DNA of 8,399 nt, taken from an uncultured Bacteroidales bacterium (GTDB lineage: Bacteria; Bacteroidota; Bacteroidia; Bacteroidales; F082). Shown here piece after piece: positions 1-5,495 of the stretch. How positions within the stretch are numbered: position 1 is the first letter of the stretch; every line of letters starts with the position of its first letter. The notes below the pieces were generated by a model, which searched no databases, was not told the DNA's origin, and saw only the letters and a list, made by a program, of their open reading frames with translations. Location: assembly GCA_905234765.1 (NCBI GenBank), contig CAJOIF010000067.1:677-9075 (forward strand), in the 5' to 3' direction. Position numbers and translations under genes: made by a program.

Positions 1-1
1 T

Positions 2-382
2 GCTGAAAGTATTTCTTTGACAAACGATGATGGTGTCTTGTTGGTTTTGGAATCAATAAAACTTGATGACTTTAATATAGGTGCAACTTCTGTTGTAAAG
101 TTTCCTGCCGAGGCTTTTGTGGGCATTGAGGAGGCGCATGAGAATGGGCTGAAGGTGGCCATTGCTTATCCTAATCCAGGGAAGGATGTGCTGAATATCA
201 GGACGGGGTTGCGGGATGCGCGGGTGGAGGTTTGCGACATGAATGGCAGACTCGTCCACAGCCAAGCCCTCACGGAGAACGTGACGGCGATTGATGCCGG
301 GGATTGGGCAGAGGGCGTTTATGTTTGGAAGGTGTTGGCCAATAGCAAGGAAGTAGAAACTGGGAAATGGATTAAGGAGTGA
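2..382 (+). CDS. T9SS type A sorting domain protein, 3' end only (5' truncated by window edge)
   Basis: The reading frame is open from base 2 to the TGA at 380-382, so this is the C-terminal 126 residues of a longer protein. The TTG at 17 is internal and should not be taken as the start. The last 75 residues (155-379) are a T9SS type A sorting domain: the YPNPGKDVLNI start motif, the VEVCDMNGRLV strand, and the GVYVWKV strand ending in ETGKWIKE. In this family the domain directs a Sec-exported protein through the type IX outer-membrane translocon and is then removed or linked to surface LPS. The upstream residues (TNDDGVLLVLES, then KFPAEAF) match the end of the protein at 3794-5452, so the missing part is probably the same kind of beta-propeller. 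The two sorting domains are identical at 62 of 75 positions. The family call is firm; the cargo function is unknown. Confidence 0.93.
   Translation, partial: AESISLTNDDGVLLVLESIKLDDFNIGATSVVKFPAEAFVGIEEAHENGLKVAIAYPNPGKDVLNIRTGLRDARVEVCDMNGRLVHSQALTENVTAIDAGDWAEGVYVWKVLANSKEVETGKWIKE
155..379 (+). repeat. Paralogous T9SS sorting-domain segment, copy 1
   Basis: This 75-codon segment encodes the sorting domain of the left-edge gene and is repeated, in the same orientation, at 5225-5449. The copies share exact runs, including 21 identical bases at 179-199 and 5249-5269. The similarity continues upstream to the KFPAEAF codons (98 and 5168) and beyond. This is a coding duplication between paralogs and not a mobile repeat. 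Confidence 0.85.
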
Positions 383-414
383 CTTTTTTTCGTTATTTAC
401 GCTAATGGGATTAC

Positions 415-460
415 GACGGACTCCCCCGCCGCTGCGCGGCACCTCTTCGGAGTTGGGGAT
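415..460. repeat. GC-rich imperfect palindrome in intergenic region, possible dispersed repeat
   Basis: An inner hairpin is formed by GCCGC (428-432) and GCGGC (436-440) around a 3-base loop. An outer pair is ACTCC (420-424) and GGAGT (449-453). The element is much richer in G and C than the AT-rich DNA on either side (T-tract at 384-390, AT-rich 471-535). It has no T-tract directly after it, so it is a poor intrinsic terminator, although it could still affect the mRNA end of the upstream gene. Its look (palindromic, GC-rich, between genes) resembles dispersed REP-like intergenic repeats. The structure is visible; membership in a repeat family is inference. Confidence 0.4.
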
Positions 461-516
461 GATTGGCGTGTTGAACATTTTATGTGGCTGGTTCACGTCT
501 GTGTGGAAAGAAGTCG

Positions 517-524
517 TATTTTTG
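517..524 (+). promoter_or_regulatory. Putative Bacteroidota -7 promoter box for the AlbA-family operon
   Basis: TATTTTTG is an exact match to the TAnnTTTG -7 consensus of Bacteroidota housekeeping sigma factor promoters. It lies 16 bases upstream of the ATG at 541. No good TTTG -33 box is seen at the expected spacing (only weak TTCA-like bases near 492-495). The implied leader would be only about 10 bases long. Confidence 0.4.
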
Positions 525-540
525 CAAAAATTCTTGAAGG

Positions 541-2100
541 ATGAGGGTAAAACTTGACGACATATATGGTTTGCTGCACAGCACCGAAGGTACTGTGGTG
601 GAGTTTAAGACGGCACGGGGCGGGTTTCCGCAGTCGTTTTGGACTACATTCTCAGCTTTTGCGAATACTGATGGCGGAGTGATTGTGCTTGGCATAAAAG
701 AGAAGAACAAACTTCCAGTGGTTGACGGATTGACGGAAATGGAAGCCATTGACCTGAAGAAGAAATTTTGGGACATGGCTCACAACCCACAGAAGGTGAG
801 CGACCCGCTGTTGGAGGACAAGGATGCTCATGTGGAAGAGATTGCGGGAAAGGGTTGGGTTCTGGTGTGCGAGGTGCCGAGGGCTTCCTACGACCGTAGG
901 CCTGTATTTCTGAATGGCCGTCCGTATGGTAACACTTACAAACGCAAACATGAAGGCGACTACCTGTGTACCGACGAGGAGGTGCGTCAGATGTTTGCCG
1001 ATGCCAACCTGCGACATGGTTCGATGGATGCGCGTATCCTGAAGGGTTACTCGATGGACGATATTGACCTTGATACGCTGCATAGTTACCGAAAGGCATA
1101 CGATGCACGTCACGAGAATCATCCATGGTCGGATTTGTCGGACATGGACTTCCTGAAGAAGGTGGAGGCCTGGCGGAAAGACCGTGAGACGGGTGAAGAG
1201 GGTTTCACCGTGGCGGGCATCATGATGTTCGGCAAGACGCAGAGCGTGACCGACCAACAGTGTATGCCGTGGTTCTTCCCCGACTATAGAGAGCATCTCG
1301 GTACGGTGGAGGGAGAGCGGTGGAGCGACCGTATCTACCCCGACGGCACATGGGAAGCGAATGTGTATCAGTATTTCACACGGGTGTTCCGCAAGTTGTC
1401 GCAGTTGTTGCCCAAGCCGTTCCGTTTGGCTGGCGACGGGATGACGAGATTGGAGTTTACCCCTGCCCATATAGCGGTGAGAGAGGCATTGGCGAATGCC
1501 TTGATTCATGCGCAGCACAACTCGATGGGCAATGTGGTGGTGGACAGTTGGGTTGACAAAATAGTGATCAGCAATCCCGGCTCGATGCTGGTGAGTGTGA
1601 GCGAGTTCTACGAGGGGCAGCATAGTGTATGCCGCAATCCGCTGTTGCAAAAGATGTTTGTGTTTATCGGTGTTGGCGAGAAGGCAGGAAGCGGTGCGGA
1701 CGTGATTGTGAAAGGTTGGGAAGACCAGAAGTGGACCAAGCCCGTGCTGAGTGAGCACATTGAGCCTGAAAGAGTGGAGATGGTGATGGAGATGGTTAAG
1801 GGAAAAGGAGTGGTGTCCGTGCCTGTCGGCAAGGAGTCGGCAAGGAGTTGGCAAGGGGTTGGCAAGGAGCTTGGCGTGGACTTCCATATATTGGAGCGCA
1901 TCGCCGAATACTGCAAGGAGCCAAGGTCGCTGGCGGAGATTGCCAGGCATTTGGGACTCTCTGACCGATATAAGATGAAAAAGAAATATATCGACCCGCT
2001 GCTGGGCAGGTATTTAGAGATGACTTTGCCCGAAACCCCTAACAGCCCTGCTCAGCGGTATGTGCTGACGGAAGAAGGCAGGGGGATGGATTTTGAGTAA
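541..2100 (+). CDS. AlbA_2/Schlafen-like DNA-binding, RecG C-terminal-like ATP-binding putative regulator
   Basis: This is a cytoplasmic protein of 519 residues. The N-terminal AlbA_2 (Schlafen AlbA-like) domain, about residues 10-140, shows E21-x-K23 and FANTDGGVIVLGI at 40-52. The central-to-C-terminal part matches the ATP-binding domain of 'divergent AAA-4' or RecG-C-terminal-like proteins: EALANALIH at 315-323 (N-box-like), IVISNPGSM at 341-349, and GEKAGSGADVI at 379-389. Residues 451-515 look like a winged helix (SLAEIARHLGLSD, then RYVLTEEG). The linker at about 429-444 is encoded by four 11-bp tandem units, listed separately. The ATG at 541 follows an in-frame TGA at 535, so no longer start is possible. 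AAGG touches the ATG, too close for a normal ribosome site. Family members are usually annotated as putative transcriptional regulators or ATP-dependent helicases, but there are no helicase motifs here, so a regulator is more likely. The next gene starts 9 bases on, which suggests an operon. Confidence 0.88.
   Translation: MRVKLDDIYGLLHSTEGTVVEFKTARGGFPQSFWTTFSAFANTDGGVIVLGIKEKNKLPVVDGLTEMEAIDLKKKFWDMAHNPQKVSDPLLEDKDAHVEEIAGKGWVLVCEVPRASYDRRPVFLNGRPYGNTYKRKHEGDYLCTDEEVRQMFADANLRHGSMDARILKGYSMDDIDLDTLHSYRKAYDARHENHPWSDLSDMDFLKKVEAWRKDRETGEEGFTVAGIMMFGKTQSVTDQQCMPWFFPDYREHLGTVEGERWSDRIYPDGTWEANVYQYFTRVFRKLSQLLPKPFRLAGDGMTRLEFTPAHIAVREALANALIHAQHNSMGNVVVDSWVDKIVISNPGSMLVSVSEFYEGQHSVCRNPLLQKMFVFIGVGEKAGSGADVIVKGWEDQKWTKPVLSEHIEPERVEMVMEMVKGKGVVSVPVGKESARSWQGVGKELGVDFHILERIAEYCKEPRSLAEIARHLGLSDRYKMKKKYIDPLLGRYLEMTLPETPNSPAQRYVLTEEGRGMDFE
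1825..1868 (+). repeat. Four tandem 11-bp units within the AlbA-family gene
   Basis: The units are 1825-1835 and 1836-1846 (both GTCGGCAAGGA), 1847-1857 (GTTGGCAAGGG) and 1858-1868 (GTTGGCAAGGA), followed by a degenerate partial copy. Because 11 is not a multiple of 3, each unit is read in a different frame, which gives the peptide VGKESARSWQG and then VGKEL. No frame of the unit contains a stop. Losing one unit would put the downstream sequence in a frame ending at TGA 1962-1964. Gaining one would end at TGA 1976-1978. Either change would remove most of the C-terminal winged helix. Confidence 0.85.
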
Positions 2101-2109
2101 TTTTGTGGC

Positions 2110-3624
2110 ATGAAACGGATTTTGTACATAGGGCTTTTGATTGTTGTTGTGATGATGGGCTGCAACAAACGCGAGTGTGACTTTCTTTCGCCTATCGATA
2201 GCCAAGACGCGGAATACACCGCGCTGCTTGACTCGGTGGAAAGTGCGGTTTCCGATGCCAAATGTGGACACTTTTCGGATACCATAATAAGGCCTGCCAT
2301 GGCTTTTTATGAGGAAGGCAATTCGTGCCGTCACCTATGGATGCAGGCTCGATGCCATTACATTTTAGGAAACTTGCTTTATGGGCAAGACAAACTGGAA
2401 CAAGCCACCGAGCAACTTATTCAGGCTTTGAACCTGTTGGATGCGAACTTTGAGGCTACGCAAGCACCCGTGGGCCGACTTTACAGCAAGATACATTTTG
2501 TCACATCGCGCATTGCTTATCTGTTTTCGGATGAACAATGCAGCACTCAACTTGGGCGATTAGGCTTAGACCACGCCACTGCTGTTGGTGACACGTCATG
2601 GATGCTTCGATTGATGGCCAATCTTAGTAAGTTGTATGAGCGTTTCGGCAAGCCCGGTGAAGGCGAAACGGCTTATCTGTACTGTGATGGAGGGCTCGCT
2701 ATTACCGATGCCCAGCGCTATCCATACGAGACTGCCATGCTGGAAAATGCGTTGGCCAACAGTCTACGCCACAGCCATCAGTATGATTCAGCGCTTTTGC
2801 ACTTTGAACATGCTGGAGAATTGATTGACAGCACATGTTTTCTCTATTATAGGAATTATTTGGAAAAGGCTTTCGTTTATTACAAACAAAAAGATTATGC
2901 TTCAGCTGTAGTCTATTTTGAGAAGGCTTTCGGGTCTGGTGATGAGAACATTAAGTCGCAGTCGGCTTTCGGTCTGGCCGATTGCTACGAGGAGATGGGC
3001 GACACTTTGAGGGCGATGCCATATTACAACCTTGTGAAAACTCATCAAGAAAAGCAGGTGGTGATGGCAAACCATAATGGCGAGGCCATGCCGATGCTGA
3101 ACGCCTATCTGAACGACGTAACAACACCGAAAAATAGGGATGCCCGTCTTTGGGTGGCGGTCATGGGACTGCTGTTGCTGGTGGCCATCGTTACAGTGGC
3201 GTTCAAGCGGAGGAAAAAGGACCATGTTTCTTTTGCGCAAAGTTGGGCGCAGTTTGAGCAGTCGGACATCTTTTTGCGTATCCGGGAGCGGTTGGCTGCC
3301 GATGGTGGGAAGATCTCTTCAAAGAATGTGGATGATTTTTCCAATTTGGCATTGGGTCAGGCTGACTTTGTGGCCTTGAAGGATGCCGTGGATGCTGCGT
3401 TTGGAGGCTTTGCCAGCCGTTTGGCAGAGCGTTATCCTGACCTCAGCCCAGCCGACCTCAATGCATGCTGTCTTGCCTTGACGGGGATTAGCCATGCCGA
3501 AATGGCCGTGTTGCAAGGTGTGAAGTACAACTCGTTCACCAACCGCATCTCAAAAATCAAAAAAATCCTCGGCACGGAAGAGAACCTTTCGGCATACCTG
3601 AAGAAGTTGCTGAAAGAGGGCTAA
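2110..3624 (+). CDS. Membrane-anchored TPR protein with C-terminal helix-turn-helix (putative transmembrane regulator)
   Basis: This protein has 504 residues. The N-terminus is a lipoprotein-type signal: K2R3, a hydrophobic run, then the lipobox VMMGC with Cys18. TPR-like helical pairs appear at about 78-113, 206-240, 246-277 and 280-316 (for example KAFVYYKQKDYASAVVYFEKAF). A single membrane helix spans about 347-365 and is followed by the stop-transfer cluster KRRKK (366-370). The C-terminal domain, about 441-504 (LSPADLNACCLALTGISHAE, then SFTNRISKIKKILG), has the pattern of the LuxR-like helix-turn-helix found in Bacteroidota TPR regulators. The predicted layout is a periplasmic TPR sensor, one membrane crossing, and a cytoplasmic DNA-binding end. 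The gene lies 9 bases after the AlbA-family gene, so the two are probably co-transcribed. A terminator follows it. The signal or partner it senses is unknown. The architecture is fairly sure; the DNA-binding role is inferred. Confidence 0.85.
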   Translation: MKRILYIGLLIVVVMMGCNKRECDFLSPIDSQDAEYTALLDSVESAVSDAKCGHFSDTIIRPAMAFYEEGNSCRHLWMQARCHYILGNLLYGQDKLEQATEQLIQALNLLDANFEATQAPVGRLYSKIHFVTSRIAYLFSDEQCSTQLGRLGLDHATAVGDTSWMLRLMANLSKLYERFGKPGEGETAYLYCDGGLAITDAQRYPYETAMLENALANSLRHSHQYDSALLHFEHAGELIDSTCFLYYRNYLEKAFVYYKQKDYASAVVYFEKAFGSGDENIKSQSAFGLADCYEEMGDTLRAMPYYNLVKTHQEKQVVMANHNGEAMPMLNAYLNDVTTPKNRDARLWVAVMGLLLLVAIVTVAFKRRKKDHVSFAQSWAQFEQSDIFLRIRERLAADGGKISSKNVDDFSNLALGQADFVALKDAVDAAFGGFASRLAERYPDLSPADLNACCLALTGISHAEMAVLQGVKYNSFTNRISKIKKILGTEENLSAYLKKLLKEG

Positions 3625-3658
3625 CTGGTTGCAAAAAGACTGATTTGAGAAAAAGTGT

Positions 3659-3688
3659 GCCGTTTATGAGTCAAAACGGCGTTTTATT
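3659..3688 (+). terminator. Intrinsic terminator after the TPR-HTH gene
   Basis: GCCGTTT (3659-3665) pairs perfectly with AAACGGC (3674-3680) around an 8-base loop, and GTTTTATT follows at 3681-3688. It starts 35 bases after the stop codon of the TPR gene and lies before the promoter of the next gene. It should therefore end the two-gene regulatory transcript. Confidence 0.72.
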
Positions 3689-3703
3689 AGGGCACAAGGC
3701 GAA

Positions 3704-3727
3704 AAATGTGTGTGAAATGTGTGTGTG
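3704..3727. repeat. Adjacent direct repeats AAATGTGTGTG upstream of the promoter
   Basis: AAATGTGTGTG occurs at 3704-3714 and again at 3715-3725, and the second copy is extended by one more TG. The pair ends just upstream of the -33-like TTTG at 3731. Its position would suit an activator site, or it may only be a TG microsatellite. No binding protein can be named. Confidence 0.45.
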
Positions 3728-3730
3728 ATT

Positions 3731-3764
3731 TTTGCGCATCACATTGTTTTTTACTATACTTTTG
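3731..3764 (+). promoter_or_regulatory. Bacteroidota-type promoter for the secreted beta-propeller gene
   Basis: A -33-like TTTG (3731-3734) and an exact -7 box TACTTTTG (3757-3764) are separated by 22 bases, against the usual 19-21. Transcription would start near 3770, giving a leader of a little over 20 bases before the ATG at 3794. With the terminator upstream, this suggests the gene is transcribed on its own. Confidence 0.6.
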
Positions 3765-3793
3765 CTGCTAACGAATGCTAAAGAGTTATCGTT

Positions 3794-5452
3794 ATGAAAG
3801 CAAAGACACATTTTTTTATAGCCCTTGCGCTGTTATTCGGAGTAAATGCCTTAGGGCAGGAATGGGAATTTGCCAGCGAGTTCTCCTATTCCAGCGAAGA
3901 GTGCATGACGAGCTTTGATGCGACTGAATTATCAGATGGGACAATTGCAGTAAGCTCAGTGCATTATTACAAGAGTGGTGAGGGTGACTTCTATTCCTAT
4001 CATTCAGCTGCCAGAAAATTGACGGCAAACGGTGAATTGTTGGCCGAAAAAAGCCATTTCAGAGAGAGCTATTTTTCGCCTAATATTCCCTATCTTATCG
4101 AGAATCCCAACGGCGGACTTTATATGCTGGTGACTTATAGTCCCGACCATGACTATACGTATTTCAACTATTTCAAAAACTATGATAATCCGCCCGACAA
4201 AGCCATTATAGGTTTGTACAAACTTGATGAAAACCTTGATATTGAAGCATGCTATGAGCATGATTTTGTGATAGATACCTTTGAAAAACATGATTCACAA
4301 TGGAATTGGCTGCCTAATCATTACAGTGGGCAAATCTATGTGTTTTCGGCTTTTGAGGATGAAGGAAGCATTGTCGGCGGTTATATCAAGACCATCAGCC
4401 ACGGAAATGAAAACCAAGAATGGCACGATTCCATCTTTTTCTTCAGAATGAATTTTGAAGGCGAATTTGAAAATCTCACTGGTTATGAGATGACGACAAG
4501 AGGTGGTGCGGTTTCATATATTTATCGTCGCAATCATATCGTTAAGGATGACTCGGGTTATCTTTTCTATATCCAAGGAAGGAGTTGCTTGACCAACTAT
4601 TCGCCAAATGTCAACAGGCAAGGTTGTGTGTTTAGGTTGGACGAGAATCTCAACATTCAGGATGTGAGAGAATTTCGCCATGTTGACTATGGCCAAATGC
4701 CGGAAAACACTTTCTACAACATCACCGTCAAACGCAGCAAGCATAACACCACCTATCTTGCCACTTCGTCGAAGTCGAAGTCAGACCCAAGTAATGACGA
4801 GGATTGTCGTTTGTATGAATATGACGACAGCGGCACATCGGTTTCGGTGACGAATCACATTGTGAGAGGCATCGACCAATGGGACATGCCCGCCATGTTG
4901 AAAGGCGTGGATGTGGCGGAAGACAACACCGTGTTTTTTGCCTACACTTTGAATGTTGGTTTTATGAACGACTTGGATTCGTGGATGATGATTGAGCGTT
5001 TGGATGCCGATTTTGACACAATTTCAACAGTGTATTACGATATGGGAGGATGTGACAACATCCACAGCGAGGCATACGGAATCACCGCAACCAATGATGG
5101 CGGTGTTTTACTGGCTTTTTCATCAGTAAACCTTGACAACACCGACCAACACTGGACCACCGTAACCAAATTCCCCGCTGAAGCTTTTATGGGCATCGAC
5201 GAAGCCCACGACAACAGCCTGAAAGTGGCGATTGCCTATCCTAATCCCGGGAAGGATGTGCTGAATATCCGCACGGGGTTGCGGGATGCTTGGGTGGAGG
5301 TGTATGATGTGAATGGGAGGCTTATGTATAGACAGGCCATTACGGAGAATGTGACGGGGATTGATGCTGGAGATTGGGCTGAAGGGGTTTATGTTTGGAA
5401 GGTGATTTCGGATGGAGGAGAAGTGGAAACAGGGAAGTGGATTAAAGAATAA
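3794..5452 (+). CDS. Secreted beta-propeller-like protein with T9SS type A sorting domain
   Basis: This protein has 552 residues. A Sec signal peptide (MKAKTHFFIALALLFGVNALGQ) probably ends near residue 21 or 22. The body, about 25-460, has no recognisable catalytic motif but carries a recurring strand of the type K/R-L-D-x-N at about 75, 143, 218, 281, 343 and 402 (YKLDENLDI, FRMNFEGEF, FRLDENLNI, ERLDADFDT). The spacing is 60-75 residues, as expected for blades of a six- or seven-bladed propeller. Residues 478-552 form a T9SS type A sorting domain (YPNPGKDVLNI to ETGKWIKE), so the protein should cross the outer membrane by T9SS and be surface-attached or released. The ATG at 3794 fits both the signal peptide and the promoter. 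Its C-terminus closely matches the partial gene at 2-382. The ligand or role is unknown. Another secreted-protein gene starts 43 bases after the stop. Confidence 0.9.
   Translation: MKAKTHFFIALALLFGVNALGQEWEFASEFSYSSEECMTSFDATELSDGTIAVSSVHYYKSGEGDFYSYHSAARKLTANGELLAEKSHFRESYFSPNIPYLIENPNGGLYMLVTYSPDHDYTYFNYFKNYDNPPDKAIIGLYKLDENLDIEACYEHDFVIDTFEKHDSQWNWLPNHYSGQIYVFSAFEDEGSIVGGYIKTISHGNENQEWHDSIFFFRMNFEGEFENLTGYEMTTRGGAVSYIYRRNHIVKDDSGYLFYIQGRSCLTNYSPNVNRQGCVFRLDENLNIQDVREFRHVDYGQMPENTFYNITVKRSKHNTTYLATSSKSKSDPSNDEDCRLYEYDDSGTSVSVTNHIVRGIDQWDMPAMLKGVDVAEDNTVFFAYTLNVGFMNDLDSWMMIERLDADFDTISTVYYDMGGCDNIHSEAYGITATNDGGVLLAFSSVNLDNTDQHWTTVTKFPAEAFMGIDEAHDNSLKVAIAYPNPGKDVLNIRTGLRDAWVEVYDVNGRLMYRQAITENVTGIDAGDWAEGVYVWKVISDGGEVETGKWIKE
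5225..5449 (+). repeat. Paralogous T9SS sorting-domain segment, copy 2
   Basis: This is the direct counterpart of the segment at 155-379: same length of 75 codons, no gaps, and 62 of 75 encoded residues identical. The differences cluster at VEVYDVNGRLMYRQ and at ISDGG. The copies are about 5 kb apart, in the same orientation, with the regulatory gene pair between them. Confidence 0.85.
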
Positions 5453-5464
5453 TGAATTATTCAT

Positions 5465-5472
5465 TACCTTTG
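5465..5472 (+). promoter_or_regulatory. Possible -7 promoter box before the large adhesin-like gene
   Basis: TACCTTTG matches TAnnTTTG exactly and lies 23 bases before the ATG at 5496. No TTTG -33 box is seen at the right distance inside the end of the upstream gene. No terminator lies in the 43-base gap, so the adhesin-like gene may be read both from its own promoter and by read-through from the propeller gene. Confidence 0.4.
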
Positions 5473-5495
5473 TCATGTAAAAACGCTCGCCCGAT

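Noticed and set aside
17..382. A complete small protein starting at TTG 17
   Set aside because: The frame stays open to base 2, and the aligned paralog continues hundreds of residues upstream, so this is a truncated gene end.
384..390. T7 tract after the left cargo gene as an intrinsic terminator
   Set aside because: No stable hairpin lies directly upstream of the tract; the nearby palindrome is downstream and lacks its own T-tract.
53..496. Minus-strand open frame across the left cargo gene end and the intergenic palindrome
   Set aside because: It overlaps a genuine sorting domain, and its upstream part is simply the palindrome read as protein (SEEVPRSGGG). No independent support.
652..1950. 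Long minus-strand open frame (432 codons) opposite the AlbA-family gene
   Set aside because: It is antisense to a gene with clear domain motifs, has a His/Leu-rich composition typical of a shadow frame, and has no recognisable domain.
2098..2105. Exact TAnnTTTG match just before the TPR-HTH gene
   Set aside because: It overlaps the stop codon of the upstream gene, and transcription would start at or inside the ATG at 2110. No -33 box is present, and the 9-bp gap argues for co-transcription.
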